From the NCBI RefSeq assembly GCF_017353255.1, contig NZ_JAFMYU010000007.1:203272-267271 (forward strand): 64,000 nt of DNA, in the 5' to 3' direction. Positions 33,217-41,525 of the stretch are shown here, piece after piece. A program made the position numbers and the translations under genes. Source of the DNA: Fibrella aquatilis (GTDB taxonomy: Bacteria > Bacteroidota > Bacteroidia > Cytophagales > Spirosomataceae). Positions within the stretch are counted from its first letter, which is position 1. Each line of letters opens with the position of its first letter. Under the pieces are notes generated by a model. It was given only the letters and a program-made list of their open reading frames with translations. It was not told the origin of the DNA and searched no databases.

Positions 33217-33933
33217 TTATTTTCGGAAAGACAGCGTGAGGCTTATGCCCGGCACCATACCCACCGTAGAGGGAATCACGACGGGGTTGTAGCGCAGGGT
33301 CAGGCTGTCGGAGATATCAAACGTTTTAAGGTGCGCCGTCACATTGGCATCGACCACGTTCAGTGCCCAAAAGAGCGCCGTGAAAATATAATTGTAGTCG
33401 CGCCAGCGGCGGTAAAATTCAGTACCCCGCTGAAGCTGGTTCAGGTCTAGCTCTAGGTTTCGGCTGGCCACTACCGCCTTTTTCAATACGGGATTCGTGC
33501 CGGGTTTACTATAGGCTACTTCATAGGCACTCAGAAACTCGACATAATCTCCGTTGAATTTGCTGATGAGGATGCCGAACGTGGTGAAGCCAGCGTAGAT
33601 GAGCGGAATCTTCCAGATTTGCCCGTTATAATACTGCCCCAGCCCCGGCAAGGCCAACGACAGCAGCGCTGCCCGCTTCGGGATGATCTTCCTGATTTTG
33701 GCATTGGCCGAGTCCGACAAGCTTACGGTGTCGACGGGGGTGTCTGCCGAGAGGGTGTCGTATTCCACAACGTCGGGCCGGATAGTATCGGCGGGCAAAT
33801 CCTGCCGAATCACGGGGAAGCGCCCTACCGGAGCCGGTCGGCTTGTGTCGGCTGTCTGGGCGTGGCTGGTGGTCATCACCGCCAGCCATAGAAACAGGCC
33901 GATCAGACTAAGGCGAAGAAAAAGGGCGTTCAC
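33217..33933 (-). CDS. DUF5683 domain protein
   Basis: This 238-residue envelope protein has a signal peptide (LFLWLAVMTTSHAQ). The conserved DUF5683 core spans about 80-235, with SLALPGLGQYYNGQIWKIPL and a hydrophobic stretch IYAGFTTFGILISKF. The end is beta-rich (TLRYNPVVIPSTVGMVPG). The function is unknown. It is commonly found next to parB and dapB in this phylum, as here. It starts 105 bp after the parB stop. Confidence 0.87.
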   Translation of the reverse strand: MNALFLRLSLIGLFLWLAVMTTSHAQTADTSRPAPVGRFPVIRQDLPADTIRPDVVEYDTLSADTPVDTVSLSDSANAKIRKIIPKRAALLSLALPGLGQYYNGQIWKIPLIYAGFTTFGILISKFNGDYVEFLSAYEVAYSKPGTNPVLKKAVVASRNLELDLNQLQRGTEFYRRWRDYNYIFTALFWALNVVDANVTAHLKTFDISDSLTLRYNPVVIPSTVGMVPGISLTLSFRK

Positions 33934-34038
33934 TGATAAACTCGGTATTGACGCGACCGGCGCGGGCGTTCGTGACTAGGCAGTATAACCATAACGAAAG
34001 CCCCGGTCTATCTGACTACTGGGGCGGCTTAAAAAAAC

Positions 34039-34959
34039 TTAAGCCGAATAATTCAATACATTCAAAATCCGGTCGAGGTCTTCCTGCGAGGTGAACGGAA
34101 TCTTGATCTCGCCCGTGTGCTTATCGTCGGCCTTGATCATCACTTTGGTGCCAAACATCGACGACAGTTTGAACTGCAAGCTGCGCATTTCCTGCTTGGG
34201 CAGGGTGATTTTGCGGGCTGGTACGGCTTCGTCGGCCATCGATAGGTTGCGCACGGCTTCCTCTACCTTCCGCACCGACCAGTCTTCTTCAATGATTTTG
34301 TTGAAGAGCTTGATCTGCACGTCGGGGTTGTCGATGTTGATGATGGCGCGGGCGTGGCCCATCGAAATCCGGGTGTCGCGCAGCGAGGCCTGAATGACGG
34401 GGGGCAGTTTCAGTAGCCGGATGTAGTTGTTGACCGTCGTGCGGTTTTTACCCACGCGCTCGCCCAGTTCTTCCTGTTTCAGGCTGCACTCGGTAATGAG
34501 GCGCTGGTAGGAGAGGGCAATTTCTATCGAGTTCAGGTTTTCACGCTGAATGTTCTCGATCAGGGCCATTTCCAGCATCTGCTGGTCGTTGGCCGTGCGC
34601 ACATAGGCCGGAATGTGCAGCATCCCGATCAGCTTGGAAGCCTGCAAACGCCGTTCGCCCGAAATAAGCTGGTAATGGTCTTTACCCAGTTGCCGCACCG
34701 TGATGGGCTGGATGATGCCCTGCACCCGGATCGAGTCGGCCAGTTCATTCAGCGCCTCTTCGTCGAAGCGGGTACGGGGTTGAAAGGGGTTCGTTTCGAT
34801 CAGATCCAGACTAATCTCAGTCATGGTACTGATCGACTCGTAGGGTGAAGGTTTGGTCTGCCGGTCTTCACTATCCTGCAGGAGCGCCCCTAATCCCCGA
34901 CCCAGGCCAGTCAGTTTGCCGGGCTTCATACCCCCTGGCTTTGCATTTGTGGTGTTCAT
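34039..34959 (-). CDS. parB: ParB/Spo0J chromosome-partition protein
   Basis: This 306-residue CTP-dependent DNA clamp loads at parS sites. The ParB N-domain (about 38-130) has IETNPFQPRTRFDEEALNEL and the CTPase box ISGERRLQASKLIGM. The helix-turn-helix QEELGERVGKNRTTVNNYIR (about 160) binds parS. The C-terminus dimerises. ATG 34959 (MNTTNAKPGG) is preferred over 34989, which lies in the IR17 arm region. It follows parA on the same strand, separated by IR17. Confidence 0.95.
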   Translation of the reverse strand: MNTTNAKPGGMKPGKLTGLGRGLGALLQDSEDRQTKPSPYESISTMTEISLDLIETNPFQPRTRFDEEALNELADSIRVQGIIQPITVRQLGKDHYQLISGERRLQASKLIGMLHIPAYVRTANDQQMLEMALIENIQRENLNSIEIALSYQRLITECSLKQEELGERVGKNRTTVNNYIRLLKLPPVIQASLRDTRISMGHARAIINIDNPDVQIKLFNKIIEEDWSVRKVEEAVRNLSMADEAVPARKITLPKQEMRSLQFKLSSMFGTKVMIKADDKHTGEIKIPFTSQEDLDRILNVLNYSA

Positions 34960-34974
34960 CTCAAAAAGAGTTTC

Positions 34975-35039
34975 AAGTCTAATGTTCAATGTTTAAAGTG
35001 TGCCGACTGCAACAACTTTAGACGTTAGACATTGGACGT
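34975..35039. repeat. Degenerate inverted repeat IR17
   Basis: Arms 34975-34999 and 35015-35039 pair over 25 bp with about six mismatches. It carries the same AATGTTC/TTTAAAGT units as IR1 and IR9 and ends 1 nt from the parA stop. It looks like an older, decayed member. Confidence 0.7.
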
Positions 35040-35825
35040 TTAAACAGTTTCTTGCGGCATCAGGCCGTTTTTGGCCAGGATCTCGCGGGCTAAATTGAGG
35101 TAGCTGATGGCGCCCTTACTGTCGGCATCCTGCGCCAGCACCGGCACCCCAAAACTGGGCGATTCGCTGAGGCGGATGTTACGCGGAATGATGGTGCTGA
35201 ACACCATTTGCTGGAAGTGCGAGGTAACCTCGCCAACTACCTGGTTCGAGAGCCGCACCCGCAGGTCGTACATGGTAAGCAGAATACCCTCGATAGCCAG
35301 GTTGGTGTTGAGTCGCGACTGAATGATCTTGATTGTGTTCAGCAGTTTGCCCAGCCCTTCCAGCGCAAAATATTCGCACTGCACCGGAATAATGACCGAA
35401 TCGGCAGCGGTGAGGCTGTTGATCGTGATCAGGCCCAACGATGGCGAACAGTCTACGATGATGAAGTCGTAGTCGTCGCGCACCCGGTTGAGGGCCTCTT
35501 TCATCTTGTCTTCCCGGTTTTGCAGGTTAATCATCTCGATTTCGGCCCCCACCAGGTCAATGTGCGAGGGGAGAAGGTCAAGATTCGGGAAGTCGGTCTG
35601 AATGATGGCGTCGCGCGTTTGTACGTCTTCGATCATGCATTCGTAGATACTATTCTCGATCTCCTTGGGGTTGTAACCCAGCCCGGAGGTTGAGTTAGCC
35701 TGTGGATCAGCGTCGACAATGAGCGTCCGAAATTCGAGGGCCGCCAAACTGGCCGCGAGGTTGATTGTTGTTGTGGTTTTACCGACGCCACCCTTCTGGT
35801 TGGCAATGGCAATAACTTTACCCAT
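35040..35825 (-). CDS. parA: ParA/Soj chromosome-partition ATPase
   Basis: This 261-residue Walker-type ATPase drives chromosome-origin movement with ParB. The deviant Walker A motif is [16 protein letters not shown] (residues 9-24), the A' region is [19 protein letters not shown], and Walker B is [10 protein letters not shown] (about 120). No N-terminal HTH is present, so it is the chromosomal Soj type. It is followed by parB. A promoter candidate and parS-like half sites lie directly upstream. Confidence 0.96.
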   Translation of the reverse strand: MGKVIAIANQKGGVGKTTTTINLAASLAALEFRTLIVDADPQANSTSGLGYNPKEIENSIYECMIEDVQTRDAIIQTDFPNLDLLPSHIDLVGAEIEMINLQNREDKMKEALNRVRDDYDFIIVDCSPSLGLITINSLTAADSVIIPVQCEYFALEGLGKLLNTIKIIQSRLNTNLAIEGILLTMYDLRVRLSNQVVGEVTSHFQQMVFSTIIPRNIRLSESPSFGVPVLAQDADSKGAISYLNLAREILAKNGLMPQETV

Positions 35826-35845
35826 GGGACTGTTCGTTGCAGGGT

Positions 35846-35876
35846 CAAAGATGCCGCAACGAAACTACCTTTCCAA
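35846..35876 (-). promoter_or_regulatory. Candidate parA promoter
   Basis: On the minus strand, TTG (35874-35876) is followed after 20 bp by CATCTTTG (35846-35853), one mismatch from TAnnTTTG. The parA start is 20 nt further on. Confidence 0.42.
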
Positions 35877-35880
35877 GTAA

Positions 35881-35901
35881 TGTTCCACGAAAATGTTTCA
35901 C
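35881..35901. promoter_or_regulatory. parS-like half sites upstream of parA
   Basis: TGTTCCACG (35881-35889) equals the left half of the known parS consensus TGTTNCACGTGNAACA, and a second TGTTTCAC (35894-35901) follows in the same direction. The palindromic right half is missing, so a true parS site is uncertain. Confidence 0.35.
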
Positions 35902-35972
35902 AAAAAATTAATGAGCGATTGTGTGACTGAACGAATGAGTGAATAGGCCAACAACAGAGCACCTATTTCGCT

Positions 35973-38021
35973 TCAGCGCAGGAATTGATAGATGGTCGCC
36001 TGCGACTGTAGGGGCGGCTGGCTGCTGGTAACGGCCTCCCAGTCGCCCTGTTCGTTGAGCAGCGTTGCCTGAGCCGTATCGGCCAATTGGAAATCAAGCA
36101 GTTGACCTAATTGCCTACCCAGGGCCGGGTTCAGCACGGGAAAACAAACCTCGATGCGGCGGTGCAGATTGCGGTTCATCCAGTCGGCAGAGCCGAGGTA
36201 GGTTTGGGGCTGGCCGTTGTTGTGAAATACAAATACCCGCCCGTGTTCGAGGTATCGGTCTACAATGCGCCGCACCCGGATGGTCTCACTCTGGCCCGGC
36301 ACGTTAGGCACAAGGGTACAGATACCCCGCACAATCAGGTCGATGGGTACCCCCGCCCGGCTGGCTTCGTAGAGTTTGTCGACCATAGTCTGTTCCTGCA
36401 AGTTGTTGATCTTGAGAATAATGCGTGCCGGAAGGCCGCGCTGATGGTTCGCTATTTCGCCGTCTATGAGGACCAGCAGCCGTGGCACCAGGTTAAACGG
36501 CACCACCAGCAGGTGGCCAAACGTAACGGGCGGGTAGTCGATGGGTTGTTTGCGGGTTTTCAGGTAAACTACCAGCCGTTCCAGGTCGGTGGTGATGCCC
36601 GCGTGGCTGGTGAGCAGGATATGGTCGGTGTAGAAACGGGCGGTGTTTTCGTTGAAATTCCCCGTCGACAGCAGTCCGTAGCTCCGCTGCTGTTGGCCGA
36701 CGCGGCGTTTGACAAGGGCTATTTTGGCGTGGACTTTCAGGTTCGGAATGCTGTATACGAGCCGAATGCCCGCCGCCTTAAACTGCTTGCTCCACCGCAG
36801 GTTGTTGGCCTCATCGAAGCGGGCTTTCAGTTCCATAAACACCGTTACCTGCTTGCCATTATAGGCTGCGCTGAGCAGTGCCTGTCCAATGGCCGAGTCG
36901 GTAGCGATGCGGTAGAAGGTGACGAAAATATCGGTCACGTCGGGGTGGGTGGCGGCTTCGTTGAAGAACCGCAACACGGGGTTATAGGCCTGGTAGGGCG
37001 TGTGGAGCAGGTAATCGCGGCGGTCAAGTTGATCGAAGATGGATGCTTCGCCCTGGAGGTCGGCAATGGGCAGCGGCGGCTGTGGCGGGTAGTTGAGGGC
37101 GGCCCCCACGGGGTTGGGCAGGTTCATGAGGCTGCTCAGGTTGTGGTAACGCCCGCCCGACACCCGCGACTGTGGCAGCAGCCCAAACGCAGCCCCCAGT
37201 GCTGCCAGCAGGTCAGTGGGGGTGGTGGGGTCGTAGAGGAAGCGCGTGGTGTGGCCTTCTTTCCGCTGGTCGAGCATCCGGGCGATGTTCTCATCCATCT
37301 GCCCGGCAAACTCATCGACAATGCTCACGTCAGCGTTGCGGGTGATCTTCACGCTATAGCTGCCCAGCACCTCATAACCCGGAAACAGGGCCGACAGGTG
37401 TTGCCGGATTACGTCGTCGATAAAGGTCAGGTAATGCACGCCATCCAATGGGGGCAGGGTCAGGAAGCGGGGCAACTGCTGATCGGGAATATTGACTATC
37501 GCCGACCGCTGCTTTCCGTCGGCATTCCGTAATGAAACACCAAGATAAAGGGCACTGTCGGGCACGTCGAGGGGTTTTTCCAGTAGCCCATCGAGCCAGA
37601 CGGGCCGCAGCAAACCCAGCACCCAGCTAAAAAAATAATCGCTGACGGCCCGCCCGTGTTCCGCCCGAATCGGGTCGCCGTAGTAGAGATGTACGCCCTG
37701 CCGGGTTAGTTCGGGCAAAACCTTCTCCACCAGCAACCGCCCGAATTCCTGTTGTGAACGCGTCACCTGCGCCTGTATGTCGGGCAAAAAGGAAGTCTCC
37801 ACATCGTCGTTATCTGCTGTGTAGTGGCCTTCCAGCGAGAGCAGTGCCGACATGCGCACCCGGAAAAACTCGTCCAGGTTCGACGAAAAAATAGCCAGAA
37901 ACCGCACCCGTTCATACACCGGCACGGCCACGTTAGCCGCCTCGCGCAGCACCCGGTGATTAAAACTCAGCCAGCTTAGGTCGCGGTTGATGTAGGTGGA
38001 GGAAGTGTTCGTGGGGGTCAT
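35973..38021 (-). CDS. ppk1: Polyphosphate kinase 1
   Basis: This 682-residue enzyme makes inorganic polyphosphate from ATP. The N-domain begins INRDLSWLSFNHRVLREA and has FLAIFSSNLDEFFRVRM. The catalytic domain holds the phosphorylated His region IPNLKVHAKIALVKRR (His about 431), the phospholipase-D-like fold and YGLLSTGNFNENTARFYTDH. The C-terminal DLIVRGICTLVPNVPGQS and AKI-type motifs fit. Length is usual. It is on its own promoter and is not in an operon with an exopolyphosphatase. Confidence 0.96.
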   Translation of the reverse strand: MTPTNTSSTYINRDLSWLSFNHRVLREAANVAVPVYERVRFLAIFSSNLDEFFRVRMSALLSLEGHYTADNDDVETSFLPDIQAQVTRSQQEFGRLLVEKVLPELTRQGVHLYYGDPIRAEHGRAVSDYFFSWVLGLLRPVWLDGLLEKPLDVPDSALYLGVSLRNADGKQRSAIVNIPDQQLPRFLTLPPLDGVHYLTFIDDVIRQHLSALFPGYEVLGSYSVKITRNADVSIVDEFAGQMDENIARMLDQRKEGHTTRFLYDPTTPTDLLAALGAAFGLLPQSRVSGGRYHNLSSLMNLPNPVGAALNYPPQPPLPIADLQGEASIFDQLDRRDYLLHTPYQAYNPVLRFFNEAATHPDVTDIFVTFYRIATDSAIGQALLSAAYNGKQVTVFMELKARFDEANNLRWSKQFKAAGIRLVYSIPNLKVHAKIALVKRRVGQQQRSYGLLSTGNFNENTARFYTDHILLTSHAGITTDLERLVVYLKTRKQPIDYPPVTFGHLLVVPFNLVPRLLVLIDGEIANHQRGLPARIILKINNLQEQTMVDKLYEASRAGVPIDLIVRGICTLVPNVPGQSETIRVRRIVDRYLEHGRVFVFHNNGQPQTYLGSADWMNRNLHRRIEVCFPVLNPALGRQLGQLLDFQLADTAQATLLNEQGDWEAVTSSQPPLQSQATIYQFLR

Positions 38022-38041
38022 CGGTTGGCAGCGCAGTTACT

Positions 38042-38072
38042 CAAAGGAAACGACTTGTCACCACCCACCAAA
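38042..38072 (-). promoter_or_regulatory. Promoter candidate for ppk1
   Basis: On the minus strand, TTTG (38069-38072) is followed after exactly 19 bp by TTCCTTTG (38042-38049), one mismatch from TAnnTTTG. The start codon is 20 nt downstream. Confidence 0.5.
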
Positions 38073-38115
38073 ATAACGGCCCACGCCGGTATGTTATCAA
38101 ATTGTGAACGAGGCG

Positions 38116-38168
38116 AATGAGTGTGCTGTCAGGTCGGGGGACCTGACAGCACACTTAGCACACTCATT
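38116..38168. repeat. Short tight inverted repeat IR18
   Basis: A perfect 15-bp stem (38121-38135, 38140-38154) with a 4-nt GGGG loop. The outer AATGA/TCATT pairs are displaced by an extra 9 bp in the right arm. It lies 3 nt from the radical SAM stop codon and is the most terminator-like of the set in geometry. Confidence 0.85.
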
Positions 38169-38171
38169 AGA

Positions 38172-39206
38172 CTACGCCCACACCTTGGCCCCTTCCGTGC
38201 AGTTTTTGCACATGTCGATCTCGGCGCGGTTCTGGATCAGGGTCTGGCGGAAGCGGCGGTAGGCAGGGCTGAACCAAACGTCGCGGAAGGAATTGTCCTG
38301 CAAGGTGCCCAGTTGGTGGTCGGCGTCTTTGTCGAAGCAGCACGGCACGATGCGGCCGTCCCAGGTCATCACGCACGAGTGCCACATGCGCCAGCAGTGG
38401 TCCAGCAGGGCGTTTTTCACGCCAAAGGTGCCGTCGGCCTTTTTGGCGTAGCGACTGTATTTTTCAATCATCGGCATCAGGTCCGAGCCGTTTTCGTAGT
38501 CGTAGATCTGGGCGGTTTTCAGTTTTACCTCATCCACGCCAATCTCGCGGGCCAGCTGTTGCACCTGTGCAATCTGGTGTTCGTTGGGTTTCACCACCAG
38601 AAACTGAAAGATCACGTGCGGTGTGGCCGACTTCATTTCCCGCTTCCAGCGAATGAGGTTGCGCGTACCTTCCAGCACCTTGTCCAGCTTGCCCCCCACC
38701 CGATACTGCTCGTACACGTCCTGGGTGGTGCCGTCGATAGAGATAATGAGCCGGTCTAACCCCGATTCAATCGTTTTGCGGGCGTTTTCGTCGGTGAGGT
38801 AGTGGGCGTTGGTGCTGGTGGCGGTGTAGATATTGCGGTCGGCGGCGTAGCGCACCAGCTCCAGAAACTGGGGGTGCAGGTAAGGTTCGCCCTGAAAATA
38901 GAAGATTAGATAAAGCAGCGTGTCGTGCAGTTCGTCAATCGTGCGTTTGAACAGGTCTGCACCCAGCATACCCGTGGGCCGTGTGAACGACCGCAGCCCG
39001 CTGGGGCATTCGGGACAGCGCAGGTTGCACGACGTGGTGGGTTCGACCGACAGCGACACCGGCAGCCCCCGCTGGTTGGGCTGACCGCTTTGCCGAGAGG
39101 CGTAGAAGCTCGTCAGTACCCGCAGAGCATTGCTCACGCGCCGGGGCGTGAGTTTTCCGGCAAAATTCAACCCGTCGCGCAGACGATCATAGTAGGGAAA
39201 GGCCAT
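38172..39206 (-). CDS. Radical SAM/SPASM domain protein
   Basis: This 344-residue iron-sulfur enzyme has the radical SAM cluster motif CNLRCPEC in TTSCNLRCPECPSGL (about residue 55) and a TIM-barrel core (GEPYLHPQFLELV). The C-terminal SPASM-like region has CCFDKDADHQLGTL and a final CKNC. Its relatives modify peptides or small molecules; no peptide precursor gene is nearby, so the substrate is open. ATG 39206 (MAFPYYDRLRDGL) is chosen since the longer reading is translated IR19 sequence. Confidence 0.9.
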   Translation of the reverse strand: MAFPYYDRLRDGLNFAGKLTPRRVSNALRVLTSFYASRQSGQPNQRGLPVSLSVEPTTSCNLRCPECPSGLRSFTRPTGMLGADLFKRTIDELHDTLLYLIFYFQGEPYLHPQFLELVRYAADRNIYTATSTNAHYLTDENARKTIESGLDRLIISIDGTTQDVYEQYRVGGKLDKVLEGTRNLIRWKREMKSATPHVIFQFLVVKPNEHQIAQVQQLAREIGVDEVKLKTAQIYDYENGSDLMPMIEKYSRYAKKADGTFGVKNALLDHCWRMWHSCVMTWDGRIVPCCFDKDADHQLGTLQDNSFRDVWFSPAYRRFRQTLIQNRAEIDMCKNCTEGAKVWA

Positions 39207-39226
39207 AGGGCAAAGGTAGGGAAGGG

Positions 39227-39315
39227 AGTGGTAAGTGATGAGTGGTAAGTGGTGAGTTTGCTGCCGCACGAACAATACGCAGGCGGCAGCAAACTCACCA
39301 CTCATCACTTACCAC
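39227..39315. repeat. Long inverted repeat IR19
   Basis: The inner perfect stem 39248-39267 with 39283-39302 spans 20 bp, with a 15-nt loop. The outer arms match except that the left arm carries one extra 7-nt unit (AGTGGTA). The centre is the reverse of the IR12 centre with two changes. It ends 3 nt before the M1 peptidase stop. Confidence 0.93.
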
Positions 39316-39318
39316 TAA

Positions 39319-41265
39319 TTACCACAGCATAAGGTTTTGAAGCCAGAAGAGGAATTTGGCGGCGTATTTGCCGGCGGGGGCTGTGGAGGGACTAACGGCG
39401 CGGCTGTTGTTGTTGAAGTCCACGTCCATATACAGCTTCTGCTTCGGGTCGGCGTGTGCCCAGACGATGCGGCTTTTGCCCGGAATGCTGAACGTGTGGG
39501 TCTTGGCCTTGCCGTCCCAGTAGAGGGTTTGTTCACGGCCGTTGGCAGTGCGGACCAGCAACTCGATAGGCAGCTGCATGTCGCCGAGGCGGTCTACGCG
39601 CACGGCGGCGGTGCCGTCGGCATAGTGCCAGATGCGGGCCAGCTTGTAGTCGCAGACGCGGTCGCCGAAGAGGACCTGGTCGAAAAACCAGTTTAGGTTG
39701 GGGCCGTAGGCTGCCCCGGCCCAGTTTTGGCCCAGCCGTTGTGGCACAATTTCGTTGACTACATCGATAAAGCTCTGCGCGTTGGGGTGCCGAAACCGCC
39801 AGCGCATAAAGTAGGTCTGCATGACTTCGTCCATCACGCGCCGCCCAATCAGACCTTCCAGTGTGCGGAGCCAGGTAGCAGTCTTTGAGTAGGTTAGCTC
39901 GCCGTAGTAGCCGTTGGGCAGTTGCCACACGTTACCATACGAGGGGCCAATGCCGGGGTTGTCGAGGTGAACGTAGCCATCACGTGACGACTCCAGGTCG
40001 CCCATACGGAAACCAAACCAGTCGATCATACTCGTTTGTCGGCCGTAAGTGGCGTCCATGATGCGGCCTTCGTAATACTGGTTGAACCCCTCGTCGAGCC
40101 AGGCTTCTTCAAATTCGTTGCTGGCCAGGAGTTGCATAAAGTACTGATGGCCAAACTCATGCACCGTAACCAGCTCCGGGAAACGTGCCCCGGCGGGAAG
40201 CCCCCAACTCGTGCCCGCCGTGATGAACATGGGGTATTCCATGCCCGCCGCCCCCGACGCATGCAACGGTGGGTCAACCACCGTGATGACAGGGTAGGGG
40301 TAAGGCCCCACGTTTTTGTCGAAATAGGTCAGCGCGGCCTTCAGCGCGTGGGCGTGGCGCGTGGCCTGATCGGCATGTTCGGGCTGCATAAGCAGCCGTA
40401 TCTGCACGGTATGGCCGGTTTTGCTTCGCCAAACGTCAGTTACTACCTGCGTGTGCGGGGCGGCTGTCCAGGCGAAGTCAATCACGTCGTCGGCCTGGTA
40501 GCGCAGGGTTTTGGTACCGTCGCGGTTGGTTTTTTCGGCGGTTGGTAGCCCCGTAGCTCCCACCACACACCGGCTGGGCAGGGTGATGTTTACTGCGTAG
40601 GTACCATAGTCGGCGTAGAATTCGGAGTGGGCATGGAACTGGTGGCAGTTCCAGCCGCCGGTGGTTCTTCCCCGCATCCCGGCGGGTTCGTAGACACCGA
40701 TTTTTGGGAACCACTGCCCCACTAGAAAGAAGTCGCGGCTGAAGCCGGTGCGGGCAAAGATTTGGGGCAGTTTGGCCTGAAACGTCATGTCGAGCACGAT
40801 GGTCTCGCCGGGTTTCAACGGGCGTTTCAGCGGCACGCGCAGCACGGTCCGGTCATCTGCGTTCATGTCGTCGGGGTGGATAAACTGACTCATGGCCAGC
40901 AGGTTATCGCCGGTTTGGTGGTCTTTGAGGGCCGTTAGTTTGGTCCAGCCAAAGTTGCCGGGTTTGGTATCGTCCAACTCATCGCCCCGCAACTGCCCGC
41001 CCGATTCGCGCATGAACGTCGATTGCTTGTCGCGGAAGGCGTTGAGATATAGGTGAAACTGTAGCTCGTTGATAACGTCAGGCGAGGTGTTGCGCCAAGT
41101 GAGTGTCTGCCGACCGTCGAGGCGTTTGGTGTTGGTATTCAGTCGCACGTCGATGGCGTAATTCGCGTTTCGGGGCGACAAGGGTACAGCATGTGCCTTG
41201 GTTGGGCTAACCATCAGCGTAAGCAGCCACCACCCTATTAACTGAAAAAAGCTAGGTCGTTGCAT
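39319..41265 (-). CDS. Secreted M1-family metallopeptidase
   Basis: This 648-residue exported protease has a signal peptide and the M1 aminopeptidase-like N-domain, with the exopeptidase-type loop ASGAAGMEYPMF. The zinc site is VHEFGHQYFMQLL with the third ligand Glu in FEEAWLDEGFNQYY, the HExxH-x18-E arrangement (about residues 366-390). The C-terminal part is beta-rich and ends with a hydrophobic segment. It probably trims peptides in the periplasm or outside. It is divergent from the six-PAS kinase gene. Confidence 0.92.
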   Translation of the reverse strand: MQRPSFFQLIGWWLLTLMVSPTKAHAVPLSPRNANYAIDVRLNTNTKRLDGRQTLTWRNTSPDVINELQFHLYLNAFRDKQSTFMRESGGQLRGDELDDTKPGNFGWTKLTALKDHQTGDNLLAMSQFIHPDDMNADDRTVLRVPLKRPLKPGETIVLDMTFQAKLPQIFARTGFSRDFFLVGQWFPKIGVYEPAGMRGRTTGGWNCHQFHAHSEFYADYGTYAVNITLPSRCVVGATGLPTAEKTNRDGTKTLRYQADDVIDFAWTAAPHTQVVTDVWRSKTGHTVQIRLLMQPEHADQATRHAHALKAALTYFDKNVGPYPYPVITVVDPPLHASGAAGMEYPMFITAGTSWGLPAGARFPELVTVHEFGHQYFMQLLASNEFEEAWLDEGFNQYYEGRIMDATYGRQTSMIDWFGFRMGDLESSRDGYVHLDNPGIGPSYGNVWQLPNGYYGELTYSKTATWLRTLEGLIGRRVMDEVMQTYFMRWRFRHPNAQSFIDVVNEIVPQRLGQNWAGAAYGPNLNWFFDQVLFGDRVCDYKLARIWHYADGTAAVRVDRLGDMQLPIELLVRTANGREQTLYWDGKAKTHTFSIPGKSRIVWAHADPKQKLYMDVDFNNNSRAVSPSTAPAGKYAAKFLFWLQNLMLW

Positions 41266-41525
41266 CTGGGCAAGTGGGTACGGCCATTTTGACAGCCAAT
41301 ATACTACGGAGTATCTGGTGTCAGGTCAACCATATTAAAAACGCGCTTGTTAGCTTGTTAGCTAGCCTGCTGGTCTGGAGAAATATACGTAGCAGTTATA
41401 AGGTGAATTTCACCACCTGCCTGGCGTCAGTTCTGGGTGGAATGTATTAATATTGTTTGTACTGGTAACACACACAAGAATGTTTAAGTAAAAAGTACTG
41501 GTATTTTATACGACTCTCCTTTCGT
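41266..41525. other. Divergent intergenic region between M1 peptidase and six-PAS kinase
   Basis: The 260 bases hold no long hairpin. Noted are a direct repeat CTTGTTAG-CTTGTTAG near 41350 and a short near-palindrome GGTGAATTTCACC (41402-41414) that could be an operator. A TATTGTTTG sequence near 41450 resembles a -7 box with one extra base. None is strong. Confidence 0.4.

Noticed and set aside
33998..34034. GC-rich imperfect stem between parB and DUF5683 as a terminator
   Set aside because: The stem is bulged, and on the minus strand used by both genes the T-run comes before the stem, not after it.
36111..37532. 473-residue open frame antisense to ppk1
   Set aside because: The minus strand encodes a complete, conserved Ppk1 here. 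Long antisense frames are expected in high-GC DNA, and the translation has no recognisable domain.
26148..39315. CRISPR-like repeats
   Set aside because: The repeated units form mirrored hairpins at separate gene borders. There are no regularly spaced direct repeats with unique spacers and no cas genes.
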